64,000 nt of DNA from Paenibacillus guangzhouensis (GTDB taxonomy: Bacteria; Bacillota; Bacilli; Paenibacillales; Paenibacillaceae). Location: assembly GCF_009363075.1 (NCBI RefSeq), contig NZ_CP045293.1:6433006-6497005 (forward strand), read 5' to 3'. The position numbers were made by a program, and so were the translations under genes. Below the pieces are notes generated by a model. That model searched no databases, was not told the origin of the DNA, and worked only from the letters and a program-made list of their open reading frames with translations. Positions 25,365 through 35,184 of the stretch are shown here, piece after piece (the stretch's first letter is position 1; every line of letters begins with the position of its first letter).

Positions 25365-26444
25365 ATGAGTAAGACCATTGTAGCAATCATCGGGTGTGGG
25401 ACGATCGCGAATAGCGCGCATATTCCAGCATATATCGCGAATCCGGATGCGGAGATCAAATATTTCTGCGATATTCGCAAAGACAGGGCGGAGAAGGCCG
25501 TCGAGAAATACGGCTGCGGCGAGGCTATTGAAGATTATCATGCCATTCTGGCAGATCCGGACGTTGAAGCGGTCTCAATCTGTACACCGAACAATGTCCA
25601 TGCCTCGATTGCGATCGATTGTTTACGTGCGGGGAAACATGTCTTGTGCGAAAAGCCGGCGGCGAGAACGTATGCAGAAGCGCTGGAAATGCAGAAGGTG
25701 CAGCATGAGACTGGGAAGACGCTGAACATCGGCGTCGTGAATCGCTTCAATAAAGGGGTTAATCTAATTAAGAAAATGATCGACGATGGCGAGCTTGGCG
25801 AGCTGTACCATGTGTACGTCAGCTTCCGGTCCCATCGCTCGATTCCGGGGCTTGGCGGGGCCTTCACAACCAAGGCGATCGCTGGCGGCGGGGCGCTTAT
25901 CGATTGGGGCGTGCATTTCCTCGACATCGTGATGTATTGCGCAGGCGATCCGGAGCCGAGGACGGTAACGGGAGAGGCCTACTCCAAGCTGGGCAAGGAC
26001 ATGGAGAATTACGCTTACCTCAATATGTGGGCGGGTCCGCCGAATTTCGAAGGGACATACGATGTCGATGATTTCGTCACGGCGATGATTCGGACGGAAG
26101 GGCCTTCGATTACGCTCAATGGCGCATGGGCGCAGAATATCGGCGTCGATGAGATGTATATCGATTTCCTCGGCGACAAGGCAGGCATTCGGCTGCAGTA
26201 CGGCGCGGACTTTACGGTCTACAGCGCGAAGCATGGCGCATTGATCGAGAGCACGCCGAAGTTCACGAAGGGTGAAATGTTCCAGAGTGAAATCGACGGA
26301 TTCCTCGCCTGCATCAAGTCAGGGGAGAAGCTGCCGGCACATATTGATTATGCGATTCGATCCTCCAAAATTATTGAGGCGATTTATCAATCCTCCGAGC
26401 AGAAAGAGGAAATCTCCTTCGTAAAGCAAGGTGTAGCCCAATGA
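25365..26444 (+). CDS. Gfo/Idh/MocA-family oxidoreductase
   Basis: A 359-aa NAD(P)-dependent dehydrogenase. The N-terminal Rossmann fold starts AIIGCGTIANSAHIPAY, and the catalytic CEKPAA motif lies near residue 94. The C-terminal alpha/beta domain has WGVHFLDIVMYCAGDPEP, with the His typical of the active site, and FDVDDF-like sequence. Family members oxidise or reduce sugars and inositol derivatives. The ATG at 25365 is chosen because TTGGAGGG lies nine bases upstream, and this site rules out the TTG at 25350. It is the fourth gene of the importer operon and overlaps the next gene by four bases (ATGA). Confidence 0.94.
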   Translation: MSKTIVAIIGCGTIANSAHIPAYIANPDAEIKYFCDIRKDRAEKAVEKYGCGEAIEDYHAILADPDVEAVSICTPNNVHASIAIDCLRAGKHVLCEKPAARTYAEALEMQKVQHETGKTLNIGVVNRFNKGVNLIKKMIDDGELGELYHVYVSFRSHRSIPGLGGAFTTKAIAGGGALIDWGVHFLDIVMYCAGDPEPRTVTGEAYSKLGKDMENYAYLNMWAGPPNFEGTYDVDDFVTAMIRTEGPSITLNGAWAQNIGVDEMYIDFLGDKAGIRLQYGADFTVYSAKHGALIESTPKFTKGEMFQSEIDGFLACIKSGEKLPAHIDYAIRSSKIIEAIYQSSEQKEEISFVKQGVAQ

Positions 26445-27277
26445 AGAAGATCGGATTCATCGATTATTATCTGGACGAGTGGCATGCGAACAACTATCCG
26501 ACGTGGATTCGGGACGCTTCCGGCGGGAGCATGGAGGTTGCTTACGCGTACGGGATGAAGGATGCCGAGAACGGGCTTAGCAACGCGGCATGGTGTGAGC
26601 GCCATGGCGTGACGCTGCTGCCGACGATCGAGGCCGTTGTGGAGCAGAGCGATTATCTGATCGTGCTGTCTCCCGATCATCCGGAGCAGCACGAGGCGCT
26701 GGCTGAGCTGCCGCTCGCCTCGGGGAAGCCGACGTATGTGGATAAGACGTTCGCCCCGGATCGGGCGACTGCACTGCGATTGTTCGAGCGGGCGGCGCAG
26801 CATCGGACGCCGCTCTACTCGTCATCAGCGCTGCGGTTCGCGACGGAATACGTGGAGGCGGAACGGGAGGGGATTCGAGTGGTCTCCAGCTGGGGTCCAG
26901 GTGCCTTCGACAACTATTCAATCCACCAACTGGAGCCGATCGCGTCGTTGATGGGCACGGATGCGAAGCGCATCATGTTCATCGGAACGGAAACCGTCCC
27001 GGCGATCCTGCTCGAATTCTCGGGCGGTAGGCAGGCGACCATTCAGCATCCGGGGCCGGGATGTCCTTTTATCCTATCGGTGAATGATGCATCGGGGAAA
27101 TGCAGCATACTGCAGCCGCAGTCGAATTTCTTCCAATTATTCATTCGCGATCTGATAGCTTTCTTCGAGTCGGGGCGTGCAACGGTTCGGGCGGAAGAGA
27201 CGGTTGCCATCATCACATGGATCGAATACGGGCGGATGGCCGCGCAGCGTCCCTATCAGTGGATCGAGTTACCTTGA
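26441..27277 (+). CDS. Gfo/Idh-like protein with degenerate cofactor motif
   Basis: A 278-aa protein related to Gfo/Idh oxidoreductases: KKIGFIDYYLDEWHANNYP at the N-terminus, VVEQSDYLIVLSPDHPEQH, and KPTYVDKTFAPD. The classic G-x-G-x-x-G dinucleotide loop is replaced by FIDYYLDEWHA, and the EKP motif is replaced by DKTF. The protein is also shorter than typical (320-360 aa). It may be a structural or non-canonical partner of the preceding dehydrogenase. Its ATG overlaps the stop of the preceding gene (ATGA), which shows translational coupling. It ends the importer operon. Confidence 0.82.
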   Translation: MKKIGFIDYYLDEWHANNYPTWIRDASGGSMEVAYAYGMKDAENGLSNAAWCERHGVTLLPTIEAVVEQSDYLIVLSPDHPEQHEALAELPLASGKPTYVDKTFAPDRATALRLFERAAQHRTPLYSSSALRFATEYVEAEREGIRVVSSWGPGAFDNYSIHQLEPIASLMGTDAKRIMFIGTETVPAILLEFSGGRQATIQHPGPGCPFILSVNDASGKCSILQPQSNFFQLFIRDLIAFFESGRATVRAEETVAIITWIEYGRMAAQRPYQWIELP

Positions 27278-27307
27278 TAGTTTGGTAGATAATAGAGTTG
27301 AATCTAT

Positions 27308-27353
27308 AAAAGGAAGTTGAAAGTCTATCCAGACTTGCGACTTCCTTTTTTTT
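27308..27353 (+). terminator. Intrinsic terminator of the sugar importer operon
   Basis: AAAGGAAGTTG pairs with CGACTTCCTTT around an inner AGTC/GACT stem, and is followed by eight T. Confidence 0.92.
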
Positions 27354-27478
27354 GCTTTCACTTTCCTTTACAGACACTCCATATGGGGATGACCTAGATT
27401 TTACAATGGGGGGTTAGACTACAGTTGTGATACACCCATCATTTGGAACTGAAAACAAAAGGAGAGAGAAAAGATCAC

Positions 27479-30400
27479 ATGCGAATACGCAGAAAATGGT
27501 TGTCTCTAGCACTGCTTGGGAGTATGCTGCTTGGCGTGCTGCAGCCCGCATTGGCACAAGCCGCAGCTGGATTCGATTATACCAAAGTACCGAAGCTATT
27601 AATTACGGAGCTGGTGCCGGATACGAAGAACGTGAATTCGGCAGACGGCTATGAGAGCATTGAGATTTATAATAATACGAGTCGTGATATTGATTTTAGA
27701 AATTATAAGATTGTGTATAACAACGGCACCAACAACGATTGGCTTCTTGCGGAAAAAGAAGTGCCTGCTATCATCAAATCGCACCAGACGATCGTCCTTT
27801 GGGTAATGAACGGTAGCAACAGTACAGAGTCAGCAGAAAATTTCAATAGCAATTATACGGCAAATGGCTATACGTCTACGTTAATCCAGAACACGAACTT
27901 GTTCAAGATTAACGGTGGAGGCATGGCGAACACTGGAAATCGCAGTGTAGCCATTCATACGCTTAACGATGTGGAGATTGTCAAAGCGGCTTATAATGTT
28001 ACCACGTCCAAGGTCAATTATGGCATTCACTACAGCTACCCTATGGATGCTACCAAAAATATGTCAGTCGTCGGCGTACCGGAATCCCAGCCAGCTTCTC
28101 CGGGAACCGTCGAGCCAAACCAAGTGCCGGCATTCCCATCGGATATCGGTGAGCCGCCGGGCGCTACAACTTTGAATTTCGATCACACAGCTGCGCCAAA
28201 GATCACTGTGAATCAAGATTTACCGATAGAAGCGTCCATCACGGGCAACCTGAATACGGTTACCGCTTCCGTCTACTATAAGACAGATGTTCAGACGTCT
28301 TACACACCGTTAGCAATGGCATCGGCGGACGGCGTGAAGCATACGGCGACGATTCCGGGACAAGCGGTCGTCGACGGGCAACTGCTTCAATATTATATTG
28401 AAGCGGCAGACGGCGAGCTGCAGCCGGAACGTACAGGTACATATGCGGTCGAGATCGAACCTTTGCCGCCTGCAGAGAACAAGCTTCAAATCGAGCACAC
28501 GCCGGCGAAGCAAGTCGATCCGAAGGATCTGCTCATTACCGCGAAGCTGAACAATCCGGATAAAGTCAAGATTGACAAGGTAGAACTATTGTACAAGTCT
28601 CCTTCGCAGGTGAAGTACACCCTGCTGGCGATGAAGCAAGTTCAACCTGATGGCAACGATTATAGCGTTACGATTCCAGCGAGTGCGTTCGTTGAATCCA
28701 CGCTCAATTACATCATTCGTGTGAAAGACGTGGAGAAGAGTTACAATGTTGACGTGAATATTCCGCCATTCAACGCGGCGAAGGTACCATCCTTGCTCGT
28801 GACGAAGATCGTGCCGAATACGACGAACGTGCCGAACACGTCATCGGACGCATTCGAAATGATCGAAGTGTACAACAACACGGATGCACCGATCAATTTC
28901 AAGAACTACAAGGTCAACTATCGTTATCCGGACGATGGTCCGGAAGCCGACTTGAAATGGTCGACGATCAAAGAAGATTTCATCATTCCGTCCCAGCAGT
29001 CCGTTGTATTCTGGATTAAGAACGGTGCGAACGATAGTTATACGGCGGCGGATTTCAACAACTTCTATAAGTCGAATTTGATTGAAAATACGAACTTGTT
29101 CGTGATTAAGAGCGACGGTATGGCGAATTCCGGACGTCGCGGGATTGTGATCAAGACGAACACGGGCAAGGAAATTTCCTATGCCAATTATGACGCGACC
29201 ACTGTGTATGAAGGCGGTGTGAGCGACGAGACCAAGGAAGACAAAGCGATTGTATATAAATACCCAATGGATGGCAGCATTACGATGATCAAGGCAAGCT
29301 CCGGCCTCGCGGCGCCTGCACCTGGCGTGACTGATCCGGCGCTCGTACCGGCCGTGCCTGTGCATGTCGATCTAGACACGACGCTACCAAAAGCAGAAGA
29401 CCGCTCCGGGATTTCGTCGATTGAGCAATCGAAGAACCTTGACCTGAAAGCTTTTGCGGATGACGAGAAGCAAGTGGCGACGGTGAAAATCTTTATCCGC
29501 ACGGACAAAGAAACGGAATATACCGGTTACGCGCTGACGCAGAATTTCAGCGATTCGCTGTATCATTATCTCGTGCCGGCAGCGACGCTGATCGGCAGCA
29601 AATCCATTGAATATTACTTCATGGTATCTGATGGCACGAATGAGGTGGAGACGCCGAAGGTGAAGGTGGACATTACCGGCAAACCGGGACACGATCCACT
29701 TCGTCTCAATGTGAAGAACGGAGATATCGTGAATGGTACGAAGACGTTGAAAGGGACGTCGGAGACCGCGTCTGCGAATACGTTAAAGTTAAGTGTGGAC
29801 GGTCAAACGATCACACAAAATACGTTCGAAGCGCTAGAGCATGACGCTTATTTTGTCTTCGAAGCGAAGAACGTCGATTATTACTTCAAGAACGCCGTCA
29901 CGATGGGACCGGAGAGCGAGAAGGATAAGACGATCCTCTATACGTTCATGGATCCGATTCCGACGTATACGACATTGACGTTTAAGATCGATGCGAGCCG
30001 TCTTCACATCGGTGCGGATAACGTGATCTATATCCGTGCAGGATCGAAGACAAGCCCATTCGATGATCGCAAGGAAGAGAATAAGGACGATTTCGAAGTG
30101 CGCAACGTACGCTTAATGTTGGCGGACGGTACTGAGATTTGGGATCCGCTCTATGTGAAGGATAAAGAATTCAAGATCGGCGACAGCCCTGGCAAAATGG
30201 AAGGCATCGGCTTCAACTTCAATCTGGATGCGAAGTACTTCCAATCGCACGCATATGCTTGGGACACGACCAAAGCAGTTGATGGTGCGCATCAGGTGAA
30301 AGTGACCGACAGCAAGAACGTTGACGTGACGGCGAATGTCACGGTTGACAATACACCACCTTCGATCAAGCCGAATGTGGAAGAAGGCAAGCAGTACCGC

Positions 30401-33400
30401 GGCAGCTTCAAGCTGGATGCGGAGATCAAAGACCAGCTTGCCGGCGTAGACCAAGTGGTCGTGAAGCTGGATAACCAAGATATTACGCTTCCATATGCAT
30501 TGTCTTCTGGCAGTATGAAGGCAGGTAATCACACGCTGACGATTACGGCATCCGATAAGGTTGGCAATCAAGCGGAGCGTACGGTAACGTTCACGACGCC
30601 GGAGGAGAATCCACTGAAGCCGGAATTGATCGCGCCAACCCAAGACCAATCGGAATTGGGCGGCAGCGTGGGGCTGAAGGTGAAGGTGCAGGATCCGACG
30701 AATGATTCGATGAATGTATCATTCTACAGAGGCTTCCAATATGACGGTAACCGTACTGCTGGAGGATTCACAGGCTTTAAGAACGCATCCGATACCGAAC
30801 CGCCGAAGACGATGATTCCGGCAGATGAAGAGGCGCTAACGGCTGAGGAATATGGCAAGATCAGCGCGGAAGACGGCGACTACCTTGTGAATGATGCGGT
30901 GGAGCAATTCCCGTATCAGCGTTATGAGATTAAGCTGGACCCTGCCGTTAAGGCGACAGACCGCGTCGATATCGTCTGGAAAGGTCATTCGATCGAAGGA
31001 CGTAAAGTTAGCTTGTATGCTTGGAACGATATCGCGAAGAAATGGGTTCAACTCGTTACCCGCATTGCAGGTACAGAGGATTTCGAACTGAAGTCGACGG
31101 TTCAGGTTAAAGACTATGCGATGGGACAGACAATCCAAATCATCGTACAGGACGAGATCGCGGAGCTGAAAGAAGAACAAAAGTCCGATAAGACCCAAGA
31201 TTCGTATGATTTCTCCTTTGTATGGATGTCGGATACGCAGTACTATTCGCAGAGCTATCCGCAGATTTACAAGAAGATCGTTAATTGGGTGGCAGACAAT
31301 AAGGAAAGCAACAACATCAAGTATGTTATCCATACGGGTGACATCGTCGATAAATCTTATCAAGAATATCAATGGCAGGAAGCTGATGAGGATATGAAAG
31401 TGCTGGAAAAGGCCAACATTCCTTACGGCGTGCTTGCAGGCAACCATGACGTGGGTCATCAAGACAACGATTATACGAAGTATTGGGAGTATTTCGGTGA
31501 AAAGCGGTTCAAGGATATGCCGACGTACGGCGAATCCTATCAGAACAACCGTGGTCACTACGATCTTGTCTCGGCCGGAGGCAATGATTTCATCATCGTT
31601 TACATGGGCTGGGGCCTTGGTGACAAGGAAATCGACTGGATGAACGAAGTCGTAGCGAAATATCCGGAGCGGAAGGCGATCTTGTGCTTGCATGAATACA
31701 TGCTGGTATCGAATAACCGCGCTCCAATCGCCGATAAAATTTTTGAGAAGGTCATCAAGCCGAACAAGAACGTCATCGCGGCGTTGTCCGGACACTATCA
31801 CGATGCGCAGCTGAAGATCGATGAGCTGGACGACAACGGTGTGAAGCGTAAAGTCTATCAGATGCTGGCAGACTATCAAGGCGCGCCGGAAGGCGGTCTT
31901 GGTTATATCCGTCTGATGCAGTTCGACACGAAGAACAACAAGCTTAACATTAAGACGTATTCGCCGTATTTGGACGATTACAATTATTATGATCCTGAGT
32001 TCTATCCAGGCAAAGACGAGTTCTCGTTGGATCTGGATTTACAACCGAAGACCAAACGCGTCGCTACCGACTACATCGGCGTGAAGGTCTATAGCGATCT
32101 GCCGATTGGCAAAGTGAATAACGTACAGAGCGGCCAGCAGGCAGCTTTTACTTGGAGTGGTCTTAAAGGTGATAGTTACTATCAATGGTATACGAAGGTA
32201 GAGGACGGCAACAGCGGTCAAGTGTTATCGGATATTTGGGGCTTCTATACGGGTAAAGTGAGTAATCCTGATCCGGGCAACCCTGATCCAAAGCCGGAAC
32301 CAAAACCAGAACCAAAGCCAGAATCAAAGCCTGATCCAAAACCTCAACCTAAGCCGGAGCCTGCTTTGGACAAAGGGGTTGTGAGCATTAAACCAGGTGC
32401 GGATGGCGCTTATGCGGCTGATCGAGCTGCGCTTGAAAAAGCAGTGAACGAGGCAGAGAATGGCAAAGTTGCGATCAAGCTCGAGGGAGCAGCTTCGGAA
32501 CAAGCGGCTCAGCTCTCATTGGATGCAGCTGGTGTGCAGAAAGCGAAAGATCGCAAGCTGAGCATCGAAATCGCTGGTCCTGGATTTACCGTGACGATTC
32601 CGGCAGCTTCCTTGCCGAATGGCATCACAGACGCGGATCGTATCGTGCTTCAGATCGATCCAACGATGAGCTCCTCGATCCAGACGGCTGTCAACGCTGC
32701 GATCAGCTCGAACGGTGAACTGAAATCGACAGGCGTAGTATTTACGCTCAAGCTCGTCACAGTCAAAGGGAAGACGGAGACGGCGGTTCAGCAATTCAGC
32801 GGTCCGATTACCGTGAAGCGCACGCTTACGACAGAGCAAATGAAGCAGCTGCAGCAAGACTATGCGAATCTGTATCGTCTGGCTGGAAGCAAGGCTGAGC
32901 TGATTCCTAGCGCATTCGATAGCAATACGCTCAGCTTCACGACGGATCAATTGGCACAATTCGCGGTGCTCGAGCTGCACAAGCAGTTCGCTGACTTAAC
33001 TGGCGGTTGGGCTGACGAGTACATCCTCAAGCTGGCTGCGAAGAATATCATTACAGGGATGGAGAGTAATCAATTCCGTCCGAACTTGAATGTATCAAGA
33101 GCGGATTTCGCGACGCTCGTCATTCGTGCGCTGGGTATCCAAGCGGCGGAAGGACAGACGGCATTCGCGGATGTAGCGGCTGACCGCTACTATGCAGGCT
33201 ATGTGAGCAAAGCGGCTGAACTGGGGCTGGTGCAGGGTAGCAACGGCAACTTCCGTCCGACGGAGCAGATTACCCGTGAAGAAGCGGCAGTAATTCTGGC
33301 CAAAATGGCGGATTACATGAAGAAGCCGATCGCTGGGGCGTCGTCCGGAGCAGCCTTCGCCGACACGAACAGCATTTCTGGCTGGGCGAAGGATGCCGTG

Positions 33401-33517
33401 ACGAAGCTGCAAGCAACAGGTATCATCAACGGCAAGGACAATAACAAGTTCGATCCACGCGGCTCGGTGACGAGAGCGGAAATCTCGAAGATGCTGTATA
33501 TGATGTTGAAGAAATAA
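27479..33517 (+). CDS. Giant SLH-anchored surface metallophosphoesterase with lamin-tail domains
   Basis: A 2012-aa exported protein. Signal peptide residues 1-30. Two lamin-tail-like domains are at about 40-190 (LLITELVPDTKNV, YESIEIYNNT) and 433-620 (LLVTKIVPNTTNV). Several Ig-like/bacterial beta-sandwich segments follow (about 190-420, 650-1000). A calcineurin-type phosphoesterase spans about 1245-1500 with DTQYY, GDIVD, GNHD, CLHEYM and GHYHDA. A Pro-Glu-Lys repeat linker (about 1595-1630) precedes a beta domain and three SLH domains (about 1836-2012) that bind secondary cell-wall polymer. The first metal motif is D-x-Q instead of D-x-H. The ATG at 27479 follows AGGAGAG with a long spacer; earlier in-frame starts add a non-signal stretch. 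Natural substrate unknown; nucleotides, phosphodiesters or phytate-like esters are possible. Confidence 0.9.
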   Translation: MRIRRKWLSLALLGSMLLGVLQPALAQAAAGFDYTKVPKLLITELVPDTKNVNSADGYESIEIYNNTSRDIDFRNYKIVYNNGTNNDWLLAEKEVPAIIKSHQTIVLWVMNGSNSTESAENFNSNYTANGYTSTLIQNTNLFKINGGGMANTGNRSVAIHTLNDVEIVKAAYNVTTSKVNYGIHYSYPMDATKNMSVVGVPESQPASPGTVEPNQVPAFPSDIGEPPGATTLNFDHTAAPKITVNQDLPIEASITGNLNTVTASVYYKTDVQTSYTPLAMASADGVKHTATIPGQAVVDGQLLQYYIEAADGELQPERTGTYAVEIEPLPPAENKLQIEHTPAKQVDPKDLLITAKLNNPDKVKIDKVELLYKSPSQVKYTLLAMKQVQPDGNDYSVTIPASAFVESTLNYIIRVKDVEKSYNVDVNIPPFNAAKVPSLLVTKIVPNTTNVPNTSSDAFEMIEVYNNTDAPINFKNYKVNYRYPDDGPEADLKWSTIKEDFIIPSQQSVVFWIKNGANDSYTAADFNNFYKSNLIENTNLFVIKSDGMANSGRRGIVIKTNTGKEISYANYDATTVYEGGVSDETKEDKAIVYKYPMDGSITMIKASSGLAAPAPGVTDPALVPAVPVHVDLDTTLPKAEDRSGISSIEQSKNLDLKAFADDEKQVATVKIFIRTDKETEYTGYALTQNFSDSLYHYLVPAATLIGSKSIEYYFMVSDGTNEVETPKVKVDITGKPGHDPLRLNVKNGDIVNGTKTLKGTSETASANTLKLSVDGQTITQNTFEALEHDAYFVFEAKNVDYYFKNAVTMGPESEKDKTILYTFMDPIPTYTTLTFKIDASRLHIGADNVIYIRAGSKTSPFDDRKEENKDDFEVRNVRLMLADGTEIWDPLYVKDKEFKIGDSPGKMEGIGFNFNLDAKYFQSHAYAWDTTKAVDGAHQVKVTDSKNVDVTANVTVDNTPPSIKPNVEEGKQYRGSFKLDAEIKDQLAGVDQVVVKLDNQDITLPYALSSGSMKAGNHTLTITASDKVGNQAERTVTFTTPEENPLKPELIAPTQDQSELGGSVGLKVKVQDPTNDSMNVSFYRGFQYDGNRTAGGFTGFKNASDTEPPKTMIPADEEALTAEEYGKISAEDGDYLVNDAVEQFPYQRYEIKLDPAVKATDRVDIVWKGHSIEGRKVSLYAWNDIAKKWVQLVTRIAGTEDFELKSTVQVKDYAMGQTIQIIVQDEIAELKEEQKSDKTQDSYDFSFVWMSDTQYYSQSYPQIYKKIVNWVADNKESNNIKYVIHTGDIVDKSYQEYQWQEADEDMKVLEKANIPYGVLAGNHDVGHQDNDYTKYWEYFGEKRFKDMPTYGESYQNNRGHYDLVSAGGNDFIIVYMGWGLGDKEIDWMNEVVAKYPERKAILCLHEYMLVSNNRAPIADKIFEKVIKPNKNVIAALSGHYHDAQLKIDELDDNGVKRKVYQMLADYQGAPEGGLGYIRLMQFDTKNNKLNIKTYSPYLDDYNYYDPEFYPGKDEFSLDLDLQPKTKRVATDYIGVKVYSDLPIGKVNNVQSGQQAAFTWSGLKGDSYYQWYTKVEDGNSGQVLSDIWGFYTGKVSNPDPGNPDPKPEPKPEPKPESKPDPKPQPKPEPALDKGVVSIKPGADGAYAADRAALEKAVNEAENGKVAIKLEGAASEQAAQLSLDAAGVQKAKDRKLSIEIAGPGFTVTIPAASLPNGITDADRIVLQIDPTMSSSIQTAVNAAISSNGELKSTGVVFTLKLVTVKGKTETAVQQFSGPITVKRTLTTEQMKQLQQDYANLYRLAGSKAELIPSAFDSNTLSFTTDQLAQFAVLELHKQFADLTGGWADEYILKLAAKNIITGMESNQFRPNLNVSRADFATLVIRALGIQAAEGQTAFADVAADRYYAGYVSKAAELGLVQGSNGNFRPTEQITREEAAVILAKMADYMKKPIAGASSGAAFADTNSISGWAKDAVTKLQATGIINGKDNNKFDPRGSVTRAEISKMLYMMLKK
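32265..32365 (+). repeat. Pro-Lys/Glu/Asp coding repeat (wall-spanning linker)
   Basis: Short in-frame repeats of CCAAAACCAGAA-like units encode PKPEP and PKPDP motifs. Such extended linkers usually cross the cell wall or S-layer. Confidence 0.85.
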
Positions 33518-33530
33518 GGGTAAACAAGGA

Positions 33531-33563
33531 GATAGACTCCCCTCGGGGCGGGTCTATCTTTTT
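33531..33563 (+). terminator. Intrinsic terminator of the giant phosphoesterase gene
   Basis: GATAGACTCCCC pairs with GGGCGGGTCTATC and is followed by TTTTT. Confidence 0.9.
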
Positions 33564-33677
33564 GTTTTCGCGCACCGCGGCGAACTTTACTTTCCCTCTT
33601 ATTTCCAACATACTACTAGTATCAGAAGGTCATGAAGCTGCATCGGATTAGAAGGTAGAAGGTGGGGAGGATGAAGC

Positions 33678-34205
33678 ATGAACTTTAACTTGGATGAAGC
33701 GATCGAGGTGCTGGAACGTACGCCGAAGATGCTAGAGGCTTTCTTGTCAGGTTTATCTGACGCATGGCTGCAATGCAACGAGGGGGAAGGCACATGGAAT
33801 GTCACGGAAGTGTTGAACCATCTCATCGAAGGGGAGCGCGTGAACTGGATGCCGCGGCTTGAACACATGCTGCAAGCGGGCGCGAGCAAACCGTTTCCGC
33901 CGTTCGACCGTTACGCGAATCTGCAGGCCGACTCGGGGAACACACTGGAACAACAATTACAAGCTTTCCGTGCAATTCGAGCAGAGAGCATCGCGAAGCT
34001 AAGAGCGATACCGGACTTGACATCAAAGCTGGAGCTCACGGGCACGCATCCGGTCTTCGGAGAGGTTCGCGTTCGAGAGCTCCTGTCTACTTGGACAGTG
34101 CATGATATGACGCATATCGCCCAGATCGTGCGAGTTATGGGGACACGTTATCGGGCGGATGTAGGGCCGTGGATTGCCTATTTAGGGATCTTAAATCAGA
34201 AGTAG
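33678..34205 (+). CDS. DinB-family (YfiT-like) metal-binding protein
   Basis: A 175-aa four-helix bundle protein. The metal-ligand pattern is visible: His in VLNHLIEGERVNW near residue 56, and the H-x3-H pair in TWTVHDMTHIAQI near 151-155. DinB/YfiT proteins use such Ni or Zn sites for thiol or other transferase chemistry (for example bacillithiol S-transferases). Length and topology fit the family. The start ATG has GGGGAGG upstream. It is followed 36 bases later by the phosphotransferase gene, possibly in one transcript. Confidence 0.9.
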   Translation: MNFNLDEAIEVLERTPKMLEAFLSGLSDAWLQCNEGEGTWNVTEVLNHLIEGERVNWMPRLEHMLQAGASKPFPPFDRYANLQADSGNTLEQQLQAFRAIRAESIAKLRAIPDLTSKLELTGTHPVFGEVRVRELLSTWTVHDMTHIAQIVRVMGTRYRADVGPWIAYLGILNQK

Positions 34206-34241
34206 TTCAACTTATCTATTAATCTGGAGAGGAAGATTTGT

Positions 34242-35123
34242 TTGATAGATTGGATGACACGCGTGGATTGGCGGGATCGCAAGGAACAGCTCGATGCGTT
34301 GCTCGTTTACGCGGACAAGCTTACGGCGCATGATTTGAATCAAGGTTTTGAAGCGGAAGTGGTGAAGCTGACCTTCGGGGACCAGAGCTACGTCTTAAAG
34401 ACATGGAGCAAGCATTCGAAGCCGGATATCGGCTATCAATACCGGCTGCTCGATGCCTTGTCGGAGCGGGGACTGTCGGTCTCGAAGCCGCTCGGCTGGG
34501 GCATGAACCCGGAGGGCGATCCCGTCCTGTTGACGACCTACGACGGCGTCCCTGCCATGCGCGTGAACAAGAAGAAGCTGACGATACTTGCCCAGATTTT
34601 GTCCGCGATTCATCAGATGGACGTGAAGGAGTTGGCGGGGGTGCAGCTGCCGAAGTACGACTTTATCGGCTATTTCTTCCCTGGCGCCGAGGGGCATCCG
34701 GATGTGCTGAAAGCAGCAGAGCGGATTGCCGAGATGGCAGACATGTCGCAGCATGCCATCATTCATGCTGATTTCCACCTAGGCAATATTCTGGAGGATG
34801 GAGAGCGGTACACCGTAATCGATTGGACAAATGGTCAGCTGGGCGATCCAAGGTATGACTTCGCATGGTCTTATATTTTGTTGAAAATCTACATTTCTGA
34901 ACGTCACGCCGAGATGTTCCGAGCGGCTTACTACGGGAAAAAACCGATCCCTCAGGCTTCGTGGGAATGTTTCGAAGCGCTAGCTTGTCTGCGCTGGGTC
35001 TTGCTGCAGCGGTACGGCAGCGTGCCCATGGCGCCGAATACGATGGCGACCGTGGAGGGGATCTTGCAGAGCAATGTCCATCTTAGCGCATTAACGCAGG
35101 AATTTCTCTATAGAAAAATTTGA
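34242..35123 (+). CDS. Aminoglycoside-phosphotransferase-like kinase (APH family)
   Basis: A 293-aa kinase-fold enzyme. The catalytic loop is HADFHLGN near residues 175-182 (Asp176 base, Asn181 metal ligand), followed by VIDWTNGQLGDPRYDFAW (metal-binding Asp and substrate region). The N-lobe has FGDQSYVLKTWSKH with the ATP lysine. This matches the APH/choline-kinase superfamily, which phosphorylates small amines or alcohols; a resistance role is not implied by sequence. It starts with TTG at 34242 because GGAGAGG lies seven bases upstream, while the ATG at 34254 is too far from that site. Confidence 0.88.
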   Translation: MIDWMTRVDWRDRKEQLDALLVYADKLTAHDLNQGFEAEVVKLTFGDQSYVLKTWSKHSKPDIGYQYRLLDALSERGLSVSKPLGWGMNPEGDPVLLTTYDGVPAMRVNKKKLTILAQILSAIHQMDVKELAGVQLPKYDFIGYFFPGAEGHPDVLKAAERIAEMADMSQHAIIHADFHLGNILEDGERYTVIDWTNGQLGDPRYDFAWSYILLKIYISERHAEMFRAAYYGKKPIPQASWECFEALACLRWVLLQRYGSVPMAPNTMATVEGILQSNVHLSALTQEFLYRKI

Positions 35124-35184
35124 TTCTATCGCAGAAACAAGCTATTCTAATGGAATGATTACTAAGTGAAGGGGATCAAATCCA

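Noticed and set aside
30836..31879. 347-aa antisense ORF over the giant phosphoesterase
   Set aside because: It is a shadow of the well-supported phosphoesterase domain.
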